DNA of 64,000 bases from [Eubacterium] cellulosolvens LD2006. GTDB lineage: Bacteria; Bacillota; Clostridia; Lachnospirales; Lachnospiraceae. The DNA lies in NCBI RefSeq assembly GCF_000621585.1, contig NZ_JHXY01000007.1, positions 62,001-126,000 of the forward strand, read 5' to 3'. Each line of letters opens with the position of its first letter. Position 1 is the first letter of the stretch. The notes beneath the pieces are model-generated. The model did not search any database. It was not told the DNA's origin and saw only the letters and a list, made by a program, of their open reading frames with translations. Below, piece after piece: positions 37,006 to 46,548 of the stretch. Both the position numbers and the translations under genes were made by a program.

Positions 37006-37452
37006 CGTGCACCCCTCTATACACTGTATCAGGATTCTGAATTCTCGATTTTATATGGTTTCATTCTATCCTAAACAGAATTTTCTTTCAATGAAAAACA
37101 ATTCAGTAATTTCAAAATAGTTTACAAACATTCATAAAGATATTCGTCAATCTGCACAAATTGCAGCAAAAAACAAATCACACCGCCGTGATTCTTCTGT
37201 GTTTCCTTTTGTTTTTTGTAACCCGCCGACGCCTATGACCTCCTCACAGGCCCGCTTCGCGGGTGCGCTTCTCGCCGAACATAACTGTTATGTAATATAT
37301 CATAGCAGATTATATGCAAAAGGGGTTTTACAATACTTTAAACTTTTCGGGTGTTTTTCCACGAGCTTTGTCCTGTGAATAGCCTAACTTTTACGGCGTG
37401 TCTACATAAGCAGTCAGAAGGCATTACAAGACAGGCACATCATGCAGCCAGA
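37006..37452. other. Intergenic region, 447 bases, no gene seen
   Basis: Upstream of the BTAD regulator and downstream of the CAP protein gene. AT-rich, with a short GCCCGCTTCGCGGGTGC hairpin (about 37252-37268) and no recognisable coding, RNA or repeat-family sequence. No terminator for the CAP gene is evident. Confidence 0.6.
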
Positions 37453-38904
37453 TCACTTCTTCTCTACTCCGTACCAGGCGATTCCCTCATCTCTCCATCC
37501 CACTTTTACAAGATGTCTTGCCTCGACCTGACTTGTCGTATAGTGATGGGATCCACTGGTGATATACGGATAGTACCGCCGGTACAGCGGGACGGTTTTC
37601 GCGTCATCGGAATACCAGCCAATCCCCTCATATTTCCAGCCGTATTTTGATGACAAAACATCGCGTTCTTGTGTACTGGTTGTGTAGTGATGATCTTTTA
37701 AAACCGGATTATAGAGACGGTAAACCGGTGTCTTTGATTTCTCCGGTGCATACCAGCCGATGCCTTCATACTTCCAGCCTCTGGTCACCAGAACATCTCT
37801 CTCATGTGTAGAACTGGTATAGAAATGTTCTTTGGTAAGTGCGTGGTATAAGCGATACATCTCTACTGCAGGCGGATCCGGATACATGGAAAAGAAATTG
37901 ACATCATAATCAAGTTCTTTTCCGTCGGGAAGTCCCGTCACCTGAACAGAGAAGGCATCTCCCTTTGCAATGCTTAAGCCGGACGGACGAAAAATAATAC
38001 AGTCGCCGGATTGTCCATAACCGCCTCCATCTACATAGAAGTTGCCATTACTTCCTGTTTTTCCAAACTTCCACACCCTGCCGTCCGATTTTCTCGTCAG
38101 CCTTACCGCTACCGCGCTCCCGTCTATAGATTCTCCGGCAGATATGCTCCACGGATAATTCGCATCAAACATCTCAACCGGCATTTCCTGCGCAGGCCAG
38201 GTAATGTACGATTCGGATCCGCTTCTCCCGAGATCCATCACCCAGGCAGCCGAATACTCGGCATTTCCCGTCGAATCTACCGCAGCACCGAAACCGGTCT
38301 CCTGCATCGTGGGACTCAGAAACCAGCGGCGGTGTCCAACACGGCTTATATTCGAGCTGTCGTCATCTGCCATCCATGAATTCACCACCATAGATCCTAC
38401 AGAAAACCGATAGGAAGAAGACGACCAGCCGCACCATATATTACTGTGTCCGGCGCCCTCGCTGCACTTCGCGTACAGCGCATCGTCCATGCCCGAAGGC
38501 TTTCCAGGGAAATGGCTTAATGTCCGATTGGCCGCATCTGCAAGTGCGCCGGCCTGTGCCCGTTCTCCATAGTAATCATTCCATGTGACATCATCATTTA
38601 ACCCTGCCACATACCGAACAGCATTCAAATATGATAGATACGTATTTTTTGTCGATTCGGTCAGACTCCCGAGAGAATACGGAGCCGTAACTTTAGGTTT
38701 CACCGCATATTGCACGGCTTGTGAAGACAGTTCATGATCCTCAAAGTAAGCTTTAATATCCTCCATGGAGTGATATTCCACATTCGGTTTGATGGTGGCA
38801 GTCTCCTCTGCGCAAACCGGCATAGCGACCGGCCCCGTGACACCAAATGCAAGAAGACCACATACCACGAAACCCACTGTTATTTTCCTGATTCTTTTTC
38901 TCAT
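37453..38904 (-). CDS. Secreted CAP-superfamily protein with C-terminal DUF5648 repeats
   Basis: 483 residues from the ATG at 38904; a longer frame to 39063 lacks a site and would bury the signal peptide. Signal peptide about 1-32 (ends VCAEE). A CAP/SCP domain covers about 90-260 (YLSYLNAVRYVAG, ALADAANRTLSHFP, VGHRRWFLSP). The C-terminal 140 residues hold three repeats of RLY/RRYYP..HHYTTS..ER..L...GWKYEGIGWY, the DUF5648 pattern. Likely an extracellular surface-binding protein; no sortase motif. Confidence 0.8.
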   Translation of the reverse strand: MRKRIRKITVGFVVCGLLAFGVTGPVAMPVCAEETATIKPNVEYHSMEDIKAYFEDHELSSQAVQYAVKPKVTAPYSLGSLTESTKNTYLSYLNAVRYVAGLNDDVTWNDYYGERAQAGALADAANRTLSHFPGKPSGMDDALYAKCSEGAGHSNIWCGWSSSSYRFSVGSMVVNSWMADDDSSNISRVGHRRWFLSPTMQETGFGAAVDSTGNAEYSAAWVMDLGRSGSESYITWPAQEMPVEMFDANYPWSISAGESIDGSAVAVRLTRKSDGRVWKFGKTGSNGNFYVDGGGYGQSGDCIIFRPSGLSIAKGDAFSVQVTGLPDGKELDYDVNFFSMYPDPPAVEMYRLYHALTKEHFYTSSTHERDVLVTRGWKYEGIGWYAPEKSKTPVYRLYNPVLKDHHYTTSTQERDVLSSKYGWKYEGIGWYSDDAKTVPLYRRYYPYITSGSHHYTTSQVEARHLVKVGWRDEGIAWYGVEKK

Positions 38905-39084
38905 GCATGCCCCTCTCCCGATCATTGTCCCTAAAGGAACAAAAAATGCTTTTTCCACTGAATGATAAGAACGATGACCGTACACCAATTTGTGAATAAT
39001 ACTTTTTGCAACATTACTCATGATAATAAATATAATATTATCACAATCTTTGCCGAACAACAAATCGGTGTGGGAAGGCTATAA

Positions 39085-39122
39085 CAAAAAAAGCTGCAGT
39101 ACCCATTTGAATACTACAGCTT
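39085..39122 (-). terminator. Terminator of rny
   Basis: Minus strand GAAGCTGTAGT/ACTGCAGCTT stem with a ten-base loop and TTTTTTTG. Confidence 0.85.
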
Positions 39123-39143
39123 CATATTACCTGTACAACTTCA

Positions 39144-40712
39144 TTACTTTGCGTAATCTGTGACACGGCTTTCGCGAATTACATTAACCTTGATCTGTCC
39201 CGGATACTGCATCTGATCTTCAATCTTCTTCGCAATATCACGCGCAAGCAATACCATATCCGCATCGCTCACCTGATCAGGGATGACCATCACGCGTACT
39301 TCTCTTCCTGCCTGAATAGCAAAGGACTTCTCAACTCCCTTGAAGGAATCCGAGATGTCTTCCAAATCCTTTAATCTGTTTGTGTACGTCTCGAGTGTCT
39401 CACGACGGGCACCCGGTCTCGCAGCTGAAATTGCGTCAGCTGCCTGTACGATACATGCGATCAGTGACTGAGGCTCTACATCCCCATGATGTGACTCAAC
39501 CGCATTGATAACAATCGCCGGCTCTTTGTACTTTCTGCAAAGGTCGGCACCGATCTGAATATGAGAACCTTCCACTTCATGATCGATGGACTTACCGATA
39601 TCATGAAGGAGTCCTGCTCTCTTGGCCATGCGGATATCAAGACCGATTTCGCCGGCCAGCAGTCCGCAGAGCTGAGCGACCTCAATGGAATGCTTCAGTG
39701 CATTCTGTCCGTAACTTGTACGGAAGGTCATGCGACCAAGGAGCTTGATAAGTTCCGGATGGATTCCGTGAACACCGGCTTCCTGAAGAGCGCTCTCACC
39801 CTCTTCGCGCATTCTGTTCTCAACTTCTTTCTTTGCCTTCTCCACAGTCTCTTCGATTCTGGCCGGATGAATACGTCCGTCCACGATCAGTTTCTCAAGG
39901 GCGATTCTCGCCACCTCTCTTCTGACCGGATCGAAGGATGAGAGAACAACTGCCTCCGGCGTATCATCGATAATCAGATCTACGCCGGTAGCCTGCTCGA
40001 GCGCACGGATATTTCTACCCTCACGTCCGATGATTCGGCCCTTCATCTCATCTCCGGGAAGTTCCACAACGGAAATCGTGGATTCAGATACATGATCCAC
40101 CGCACATTTCTGAATTGCCGTTACAACAAACTCCTGTGCTCTCTTATCCGCGTCGTCCTTCGCCCTGGCTACAGCCTCTTTGTAGAGTTTGGCTGCGTCT
40201 GCCTTTACTTCTTCTTCAACAGATTTTAAAAGGAAATCTTTTGCTTCTTCGGAGGTCATGCCGGAGATTTTCTCCAGCTCTTGTACACGCTGTGTCTGTA
40301 ATTCTTCGACTACTTTCTCTTTCTTGTGTAATTCCGTCTCTTTTGCTGCAAGATCACTCTCACGGCGTTCCAGCTGGTTCGCCTTTCTGTCTACGGATTC
40401 CTCTTTCGACAGCACACGTTTCTCATACTTCTGCAGTTCTGCGCGACGCTCACGATTCTCTTTCTCCTGCTCATTCTTCAGCTTCAGAGCTTCCTCTTTG
40501 GCCTCCAGAAGAGATTCTCTCTTCTTCGTCTCAGCAGTTTTAATCGCCTCATCTATAATGCTTCGTGCCTTCTCATCCGCGCTTCCAAGCTTCTCCTTGT
40601 CTTCACGGACTTTTTTGGCAACCGCCATTTTAGCAGCGAGCGGAGCTGCAATAAGTACAGTGACCACCACAGCAATGAGCGCAACGATTACAGTGATTAT
40701 CGTCGAGTTCAT
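39144..40712 (-). CDS. rny: Ribonuclease Y
   Basis: 522 residues. N-terminal membrane anchor (about 3-25), long Lys/Glu-rich coiled coil (30-150), KH domain with [19 protein letters not shown] (about 215-235), and an HD domain with [10 protein letters not shown]. Membrane-tethered endonuclease that starts mRNA decay in Firmicutes. AAGGAGG before the ATG. Monocistronic, 115 bases after the hicB-like gene. Confidence 0.96.
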   Translation of the reverse strand: MNSTIITVIVALIAVVVTVLIAAPLAAKMAVAKKVREDKEKLGSADEKARSIIDEAIKTAETKKRESLLEAKEEALKLKNEQEKENRERRAELQKYEKRVLSKEESVDRKANQLERRESDLAAKETELHKKEKVVEELQTQRVQELEKISGMTSEEAKDFLLKSVEEEVKADAAKLYKEAVARAKDDADKRAQEFVVTAIQKCAVDHVSESTISVVELPGDEMKGRIIGREGRNIRALEQATGVDLIIDDTPEAVVLSSFDPVRREVARIALEKLIVDGRIHPARIEETVEKAKKEVENRMREEGESALQEAGVHGIHPELIKLLGRMTFRTSYGQNALKHSIEVAQLCGLLAGEIGLDIRMAKRAGLLHDIGKSIDHEVEGSHIQIGADLCRKYKEPAIVINAVESHHGDVEPQSLIACIVQAADAISAARPGARRETLETYTNRLKDLEDISDSFKGVEKSFAIQAGREVRVMVIPDQVSDADMVLLARDIAKKIEDQMQYPGQIKVNVIRESRVTDYAK

Positions 40713-40827
40713 TACAGGTGTACCTCCTTATTTAATTTTCAAAGCTCACAACATATTTATTTTATACATATTTTATATATTTGTCAACGACACATTGGTC
40801 ATTCTGCCATTAAAAATGCGTCGTCTG

Positions 40828-41226
40828 TCATCTGAGTTTTAACTCTTCGATAATTGCATCCTGCAGAAGCTTTGAAAAATTGACTCCCGCCTTTGTCGCA
40901 AGATCGTTCATCCACTGGGGGATTGTGAGCGTCTTTTTCACAGCTTTGCTGTTGAATTTCTTCTGATAGTCGAGCGTATCACACCGGATGTAGGTAACAA
41001 ACTCGTCCTGCGCCAGTGATACCTGGCGGATCGGTGTCGGCGAAGGTATAGCCTGTCCGAGAACTTCAAAATCATACAGTGCCAGCGAGAGCGCGTCTTC
41101 CGCGCGGACAATTCCGTTGTTCAGACTGATCCCCGTCGCGGTACACTCCGGAACGTCAGGGAAAGTAACCGTATACCCTTTCGGGCCATTCTGCTTAAAT
41201 ACTGCCGGATACACATATCTTGACAT
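40828..41226 (-). CDS. HicB-family protein without a HicA partner
   Basis: 132 residues. N-terminal HicB fold (YVYPAVFKQNGPKGYTVTFPDVPECTATG) and a C-terminal ribbon-helix-helix-like segment (LTIPQWMNDLATKAGVNFSKLLQDAIIEEL). HicB proteins are antitoxins for the mRNA-cutting HicA toxin. No 60-80-residue HicA with the GSH motif is found on either side, so this may be an orphan regulator of other genes. AGGGTGG site before the ATG. Confidence 0.8.
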   Translation of the reverse strand: MSRYVYPAVFKQNGPKGYTVTFPDVPECTATGISLNNGIVRAEDALSLALYDFEVLGQAIPSPTPIRQVSLAQDEFVTYIRCDTLDYQKKFNSKAVKKTLTIPQWMNDLATKAGVNFSKLLQDAIIEELKLR

Positions 41227-41455
41227 GCAAAGTCCACCACCCTTTCTGATTATACGAATTCACGTAAACCCGGAACGCCATCCGGGCGTCATCATCCATG
41301 CATCTGGTCACATTGTTATGTATTTTCCGCATTTATGGCTTTCACATGGTTCCATTATATCATAATCTTTTTTATCATAATAATATTATTTCATGTATTC
41401 TGAAAATTTTTCTGAAGCATTTTCAAAATCTATGTCTGCCCAAAAGCATCCCCGT

Positions 41456-41968
41456 TCAGTCTTCATACGGTGCTTCATCCTGAAATCTGTGGATCGCCCC
41501 CCAGATCACAGAAGACGAAAATCCTTTTCTCGCCAGATACGCATAAGTTCTTCGCAGTTCTCTATCGTCCAGTTTGCGTGGTGCTCCGGCTTTTTTTCTC
41601 ACCAGCTCATCGACAATCTCCCGTTCTTCATAGGGATGTTCTCCGAAGGCCTCGTCGATCACCGCGGTGGCGACACCCCTCTGCTCCAGCTCCCTGCGGA
41701 TGACATTAGCGCTCTTCTTGTTCCTGTAGCTCAAGAGATAGTTCTCCGCATACTTCCGGTCGTTGACATAGCCAAAGGAAGCACAGTATTTCACCGCCTC
41801 CTCAATCGCGTCTTCCCCGAACTCCTCCAGCAGTTTCTTCCGGAGTTCCTGCTCCGAGCGCTGTTTGTACAAAAGAAGTTTCATCGCCCGGACAGCGGCC
41901 TTTCCGCCCTCTCCTTCCGGCGTCTCCATCTGCGTCCCCGTTCTTCCCTCGATTTTCCACTCTTTCAT
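41456..41968 (-). CDS. recX: RecA regulator RecX
   Basis: 170 residues of three-helix repeats: AMKLLLYKQRSEQELRKKL, YVNDRKYAENYLLSY, IRRELEQRGV and the C-terminal YLARKGFSSSVIWGAI. Binds RecA filaments and limits their growth. The ATG at 41968 follows AGGTGAAG; 41983 is an alternative. It follows recA but is separated from it by a terminator and a repeat, so it is probably not in the same transcript. Confidence 0.88.
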   Translation of the reverse strand: MKEWKIEGRTGTQMETPEGEGGKAAVRAMKLLLYKQRSEQELRKKLLEEFGEDAIEEAVKYCASFGYVNDRKYAENYLLSYRNKKSANVIRRELEQRGVATAVIDEAFGEHPYEEREIVDELVRKKAGAPRKLDDRELRRTYAYLARKGFSSSVIWGAIHRFQDEAPYED

Positions 41969-42023
41969 CTTCACCTTCTCCATCTATCCACATTCGGTAT
42001 ATTTTCTTATAAGGTATTGGGTT

Positions 42024-42197
42024 TAAAAAGTACGCAAGCAGACTTCATCTCCCCGGCTCCTCACCTCTCGCGGGCAGCATAGCCGGACTTTAGCGTGCGA
42101 GCAGAATCGCGTCCGCGAATTACTTATCTGCGAATGCGCATTCCACGGAACGTTTTTGTGTGCCGGGATTTCCGGAAAGATTTCCATGACACAAAAA
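42024..42197 (+). repeat. Mosaic repeat, copy R9 (type B with shared tail)
   Basis: GTACGCAAGCAGAC start, CTCACCTCTCGCGGG segment, GAGCAGAATCGCGTCCGCGA, ATCTGCGAATGCGCATTCC, GGAACG and tail GGGATTTCCGGAAAGATTTCC. It abuts the recA terminator. Confidence 0.75.
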
Positions 42198-42270
42198 GAG
42201 GCTGCCACACCAAGCATGTATAAATAAACAGAATCTGCATATCTATTCCTGCTTATGTGCGACAGCCTCT
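42192..42270 (-). terminator. Terminator of recA
   Basis: Minus strand AGAGGCTGTCGCACA...TGTGGCAGCCTCT long stem (one mismatch in the outer part) followed by TTTTTGTGTCAT; the inner region can fold further. Confidence 0.8.
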
Positions 42271-42294
42271 GTGCCGATCCGCTATCTGCAATGA

Positions 42295-43335
42295 TTACTC
42301 GGCCTTGTCTTCTGCACTCTCCGCAGTCTCCGACGCCGGAATCAGGCCATAGGCCTCGCGAACCTTTGTCTCAATCTCATTCATGGTATCGACATTCTCC
42401 GAGAGGTACTGCTTCGCATTCTCACGGCCCTGACCGATCTTCTCACCGAGGTATGCGTACCACGCGCCGCTCTTCTGAACAACGCCGAGGTTGGCAGCGA
42501 GATCCAGAATGTCTCCCTCTCTGGAGATTCCTTTGCCGAACATGATGTCGAATTCTGCCTGCTTGAACGGCGGAGCAACCTTGTTCTTCACAATCTTCAC
42601 ACGGGTATGGTTTCCGACGATATCTCCGCCCTGCTTTAATGCCTCCACTCTTCTGACATCGAGTCTGACCGACGCGTAGAATTTCAGTGCGCGTCCGCCG
42701 GTCGTCGTCTCAGGATTTCCGAACATCACGCCGACCTTCTCACGAAGCTGGTTGATGAAGACAACCACACAGTTTGTCTTACTGATGGCAGCCGTAAGCT
42801 TTCGACAGGCCTGGGACATCATACGCGCCTGAAGACCCACATGGGAATCTCCCATCTCACCGTCAATCTCCGCCTTGGGAACCAGAGCCGCTACAGAATC
42901 GACGATGATGATATCAACCGCTCCGGAGCGGACCATCGTCTCCGTGATTTCCAACGCCTGCTCACCGGAATCCGGCTGTGAAATGTATAGATTGTCGATG
43001 TCAACACCGATATTCTTCGCGTACACCGGATCCAGCGCATGCTCTGCGTCGATGAAACCGGCGATGCCGCCCCGCTTCTGCACCTCGGATACCATGTGAA
43101 GAGCAACCGTCGTCTTACCGGAAGATTCCGGTCCGTAGATCTCTACGATTCTTCCGCGCGGAATACCTCCGACGCCCAGCGCGATATCGAGACTTAAGGA
43201 TCCGGTCGGAATCGCCTCCACGTTCATGCCGGTCCCCTGATCGCCGAGTTTCATGACCGTTCCCTTTCCAAACTGCTTCTCAATCTGGGAAAGTGCAACA
43301 TCTAATGCTTTCATCTTATTCTCATCAACTGGCAT
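42295..43335 (-). CDS. recA: Recombinase RecA
   Basis: 346 residues from the ATG at 43335 (GAGGAG nine bases upstream); the frame to 43398 crosses the SOS box and is rejected. Walker [10 protein letters not shown] (66-74), Walker [13 protein letters not shown], loop [17 protein letters not shown]. Forms filaments on single-stranded DNA for strand exchange and drives LexA self-cleavage. Acidic C-terminus as usual. Own promoter, SOS operator and terminator. Confidence 0.98.
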   Translation of the reverse strand: MPVDENKMKALDVALSQIEKQFGKGTVMKLGDQGTGMNVEAIPTGSLSLDIALGVGGIPRGRIVEIYGPESSGKTTVALHMVSEVQKRGGIAGFIDAEHALDPVYAKNIGVDIDNLYISQPDSGEQALEITETMVRSGAVDIIIVDSVAALVPKAEIDGEMGDSHVGLQARMMSQACRKLTAAISKTNCVVVFINQLREKVGVMFGNPETTTGGRALKFYASVRLDVRRVEALKQGGDIVGNHTRVKIVKNKVAPPFKQAEFDIMFGKGISREGDILDLAANLGVVQKSGAWYAYLGEKIGQGRENAKQYLSENVDTMNEIETKVREAYGLIPASETAESAEDKAE

Positions 43336-43361
43336 TGCTATTATCTCCTCATCCTCTTTTG

Positions 43362-43375
43362 CGAACGTTTGTTCG
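43362..43375 (-). promoter_or_regulatory. SOS box (LexA site) of recA
   Basis: CGAACGTTTGTTCG, a perfect match to the Firmicutes consensus CGAAC-N4-GTTCG, placed just downstream of the predicted transcription start, where bound LexA would block transcription. Confidence 0.92.
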
Positions 43376-43389
43376 TATTTGATAGACAT

Positions 43390-43418
43390 ATCGTACACTA
43401 CTTGTCCATTCTTGTCAA
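43390..43418 (-). promoter_or_regulatory. Promoter of recA
   Basis: Minus strand TTGACA (43413-43418), 17 bases, TACGAT (43390-43395). Confidence 0.8.
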
Positions 43419-43509
43419 CGAAGGTTTCTCAGATTTTTTGATATTGTGTTTATCCATCTATATATCCATAGTATACTTTCCTCTTTGTATATGTCAATAT
43501 CCGAGACCG

Positions 43510-43750
43510 AACACGCCCTCATTCCGAACAACGGCTTAGAGCGAGCGCCCGCGGGGCTGGGATATGACCACGAACGATAGGAAGCCGAGAACAGAAGCGC
43601 GAGCATAGTGTCGCCGTTGGAGGACTGTCTGAGCGCACGTAACGCATAAAACCATTGTTGTCATCCGCTCAACGTGCGCGAGCTTTCCGGAAACGGCGAC
43701 AACAGGCGGCGCAGCGCTGACGACGAGGCGACGTGTTCGCGGGCACATTT
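43510..43750 (+). repeat. Long intergenic element, copy 2 (family 2)
   Basis: Shares both end segments with 3245-3585 (ACGAACGATAGGAAGC, GCGCGAGCATAG; then AACAGGCGGCGCAGCGCTG, GCGACGTGTTCGCGGG). The centre differs: one GCGCACGT/ACGTGCGC hairpin (43633-43679) replaces the duplicated 54-base unit. No coding potential. Between recA's promoter and the fusion gene's terminator. Confidence 0.6.
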
Positions 43751-43785
43751 CTGCTCCGCGGGCGCTTTGTGTATCATGAAATCTA
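43751..43785 (+). repeat. Mosaic repeat tail, copy R10
   Basis: CTGCTCCGCGGGCGCTTTGTG and ATCATGAAAT correspond to the shared final module of the type A/B repeats, wedged between family-2 copy 2 and the terminator at 43784. Confidence 0.45.
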
Positions 43786-43808
43786 AAAGAGGAGCCCGAA
43801 GGCTCCTC
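43784..43808 (-). terminator. Terminator of the fusion gene
   Basis: Minus strand GAGGAGCC/GGCTCCTC stem with TTCG loop then TTTT; the stem overlaps the stop codon. Confidence 0.85.
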
Positions 43809-44799
43809 ACAGCAGTTTCTTATATAATCCGATCACATCCCCGATGGTGGTCGTTCTGGGATTTACGGCGATGTTTCCGCTCTTCATGGCGTCCCGCGCC
43901 ATGTCTTCGATCTTATCCGCCCTGGCGCCGACAGCCGCCAGCGTGTCCGTGGATGGGTTCCCCTCCGTCTCTGTGAAGGTACCGCAGCCGATTCCGGCAT
44001 CTTTAAGCTTCTCCGCCGCCATGTCGACCAGGCCTGTTTTTTTCAGATGCGGGCCGGAGATGATGAATGCCCGGGTGCCGTTCATCTTTTTTATTTCCCT
44101 CTGGTCGTTTCCGCGAAACATGAACTGATAGATCCCCATGGAGCTTGTGCTCAGCACCTTCTTGTGCGAGGGGTTCGGGAGCAGATCCTTCTTCGGAATC
44201 AGCCGCTTCGCCTCCTGATAGCTCTGGCCGTATTTTCTCGGATCGGTGTAGGCTGCTCCGAGAATGCAGGTACTACGGATGATGCCTTTGAACTTCGGCG
44301 AATTGTCGAGTTTCTGGAGCATATTCTCAATCTCCCGCTCGGTCTCCCGGTTCTCCTTTGCCTCAAAGAGAAGAACAAATTTATTCAGGAAGCGCATAAA
44401 CATGGGACGGCCTTTCATCCGGATGACTTCCCTGTTCAGGCAGTTCGCGTAGTACTCGTAGATGTGCTCGTCCTGTTCCAGATTGATCCCGTAGGTCCGG
44501 TCGACGGCAATGATTCCCGCCCGGTACGGTCTGCTGAAATTGATGCCGAAATGGCTCGAGATCTTCTTGACATAGCGGTCGTTCACGTCGTACCCGAAGA
44601 GAAGGTTGTAGAGATAATCGCCGGTTCGCTTGTTGACAATTCCGGTCTCCAGAATAAGTTTTCCGATGCTCTGCGAGATATCGACAAACGAGGCCCCCTT
44701 CCAGCGCACGAAAAAAAGGGGCAGTGCCAGTCCTTCCTCCCCCGCCACAAGCTCCATACCGTCCAGTTTCAGATTGTTGACGTCCATACAGGTTACCAT
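43807..44799 (-). CDS. PucR/CdaR-like GGDEF-fold region fused to the ends of an iron alcohol dehydrogenase
   Basis: 330 residues, AAGGAG before the ATG. Residues about 50-200 resemble the GGDEF-like module between sensor and HTH in PucR/CdaR regulators (GDYLYNLLFGYD, FSRPYRAGIIAVD, YGQSYQEAKRLI). No HTH follows. Instead residues 240-292 match the N-terminal Rossmann part of Fe-dependent alcohol dehydrogenases (RAFIISGPHLKKTGLVD, EGNPSTDTL) and 294-330 match their extreme C-terminus (DMARDAMKSGNIAVNPR). The intervening NAD- and iron-binding core, some 280 residues in complete enzymes, is missing in one clean frame. It cannot be an active dehydrogenase. Role unknown; monocistronic behind glgA. 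Confidence 0.6.
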   Translation of the reverse strand: MVTCMDVNNLKLDGMELVAGEEGLALPLFFVRWKGASFVDISQSIGKLILETGIVNKRTGDYLYNLLFGYDVNDRYVKKISSHFGINFSRPYRAGIIAVDRTYGINLEQDEHIYEYYANCLNREVIRMKGRPMFMRFLNKFVLLFEAKENRETEREIENMLQKLDNSPKFKGIIRSTCILGAAYTDPRKYGQSYQEAKRLIPKKDLLPNPSHKKVLSTSSMGIYQFMFRGNDQREIKKMNGTRAFIISGPHLKKTGLVDMAAEKLKDAGIGCGTFTETEGNPSTDTLAAVGARADKIEDMARDAMKSGNIAVNPRTTTIGDVIGLYKKLL

Positions 44800-44820
44800 T
44801 TCTTATCATCTCCTTATGAC

Positions 44821-44866
44821 ACAAAAAGAGCAAAGACACCCGACACATCAGGCACCTTTGCTCTTT
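44821..44866 (-). terminator. Terminator of glgA
   Basis: Minus strand AAAGAGCAAAG/CTTTGCTCTTT perfect 11-base stem, then TTTTTGTGTCATAAGGAG; the last bases are the Shine-Dalgarno of the next gene. Confidence 0.88.
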
Positions 44867-44898
44867 CATTCTTTATATTTCGTATTCTGTTTTTTGAA

Positions 44899-46341
44899 TC
44901 AGCCCACCAGCCAGTCGTACAGCTCCTGATACTGGAGCGCGGACTGCTGCCATGAGAAATCCGCAGCCATCGCGCGGTCGACAATCTTGTTCCACTCGCG
45001 CTTTTTGTCATAATAGATCCGCTCTGCATAGCGGATGGTTCCGAGCATCTCGTGCGCATTGTAGTTTGCAAACGAGAATCCGGTACCGGTTCCCTCATAT
45101 TCGTTGTAAGGCTCGACGGTGTCGCGAAGTCCACCCGTCTCACGGACAATCGGTACTGTTCCGTAACGAAGGCTCATCAACTGGCTGAGACCGCACGGCT
45201 CGAACAGGGACGGCATAAGGAAGGCGTCGCTCGCCGCGTAGATCTTGTGAGAGAGCTCGTTGGAATAATAGATATTCGCGGAAACCTTCTTGTCATATTT
45301 CCACGCGAAATGACGGAACATGTTCTCGTACTTCGGATCACCGGTTCCGAGAATGACAAGCTGAACCGCATCCTGACAAAGCTCATCCATCATATAGGCA
45401 ATCAGATCGAAGCCCTTCTGATCGGTCAGTCGGGACACAACGCCGATCATCATTCTCTTCGGATCAACTTCCAGGCCGAGTTCCTCCTGCAGCGCAGTTT
45501 TGTTCTTGATCTTCTCCTTGCGGAAGTTCTTCGGGTTGTAGTGCTGAACGATGCACGGATCTGTCTCCGGATTGTAATCGTCGTAGTCGATACCGTTTAC
45601 GATACCGCGCAGATCGTTTGCTCGCGCGCGCATCAGGCCGTCGAGGCCGTCGCCATAGAACGGAGTCTTGATCTCCTCCGCATAGGTCTTACTTACTGTG
45701 GTAATCGCATCCGCGTAGACAAGACCGCCCTTCAGGTAATTGCCGTCCTTCTGATACTCCAGTTTATCCGGCGTAAAATAATAATCAGAAAGTCCTGTAA
45801 TACTCTTCATACTGTCGACATCCCAGACACCCTGGAACTTCAGGTTGTGGATCGTCATGACACTCTTGATTCCCTGATAGAACGGGTTGTTCTGAAATCT
45901 CTCGTGGAGATATACCGGAATCAGACCGGTCTGCCAGTCGTGGCAGTGAATGACGTCCGGACGGAAATCGAGTGCGGGAAGAACGGACAGCGCCGCCTTT
46001 GAAAAATACGCATATTTCTCAAGATCCCACGGCATACCGTCGTAGATCTGGTCTCCGGAAAAATGCTCTTCGTTGTCGATGAAATAGAAAGTCACACCCT
46101 CGTACTCCATCTTAAAAATGCCGACATACTGCTGTCTCCAGTTCAGATCCATATAAAAGTTTGTAATATACTGCATCTGACTGGAGTATTTCTCCCCAAT
46201 TGCTCTGTACTTCGGGAGAATAACTCTACAGTCAAAGTATCTCTTATCGAAACACTTGGGCAGCGAACCGACAACATCCGCAAGTCCACCTGTCTTGATG
46301 AAAGGAACACACTCTGACGCTGCAAATAAAATTTTCTTCAT
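44899..46341 (-). CDS. glgA: Glycogen synthase (ADP-glucose type, GT5)
   Basis: 480 residues from the ATG at 46341, after CAGGAGG; the frame to 46389 is rejected. N-terminal KTGGLADVVGSLPK binds ADP-glucose; CHDWQTGLIPVYL and C-terminal EPCGLSQLMSLRYGTVP with the catalytic Glu are family marks. Extends alpha-1,4-glucan for carbon storage. Other glg genes are not in the window; it is monocistronic with promoter and terminator. Confidence 0.95.
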   Translation of the reverse strand: MKKILFAASECVPFIKTGGLADVVGSLPKCFDKRYFDCRVILPKYRAIGEKYSSQMQYITNFYMDLNWRQQYVGIFKMEYEGVTFYFIDNEEHFSGDQIYDGMPWDLEKYAYFSKAALSVLPALDFRPDVIHCHDWQTGLIPVYLHERFQNNPFYQGIKSVMTIHNLKFQGVWDVDSMKSITGLSDYYFTPDKLEYQKDGNYLKGGLVYADAITTVSKTYAEEIKTPFYGDGLDGLMRARANDLRGIVNGIDYDDYNPETDPCIVQHYNPKNFRKEKIKNKTALQEELGLEVDPKRMMIGVVSRLTDQKGFDLIAYMMDELCQDAVQLVILGTGDPKYENMFRHFAWKYDKKVSANIYYSNELSHKIYAASDAFLMPSLFEPCGLSQLMSLRYGTVPIVRETGGLRDTVEPYNEYEGTGTGFSFANYNAHEMLGTIRYAERIYYDKKREWNKIVDRAMAADFSWQQSALQYQELYDWLVG

Positions 46342-46403
46342 GACTTCCTCCTGAAACCTTAGCAAATCGATTAAGGTATTTTCGAACATGAAATTACTCC
46401 GTT

Positions 46404-46432
46404 ATTATACTATCGGCGTTAGGAAATAACAA
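46404..46432 (-). promoter_or_regulatory. Promoter of glgA
   Basis: Minus strand TTGTTA (46427-46432), 17 bases, TATAAT (46404-46409). Confidence 0.65.
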
Positions 46433-46453
46433 TATCAAAGGGGATGTTGTCCC

Positions 46454-46494
46454 AAAAAAGAATCGAGCCGGCTATTCTATTCAGAATAACCGGC
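46454..46494 (-). terminator. Terminator of ptsHI
   Basis: Minus strand GCCGGTTATTCT/AGAATAGCCGGC stem, then a short spacer and TTTTTT. Confidence 0.85.
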
Positions 46495-46548
46495 CCATCA
46501 TGTGAAATAATCTAACGAAGGTTATATTATTTGCAAAATTGAACATCC

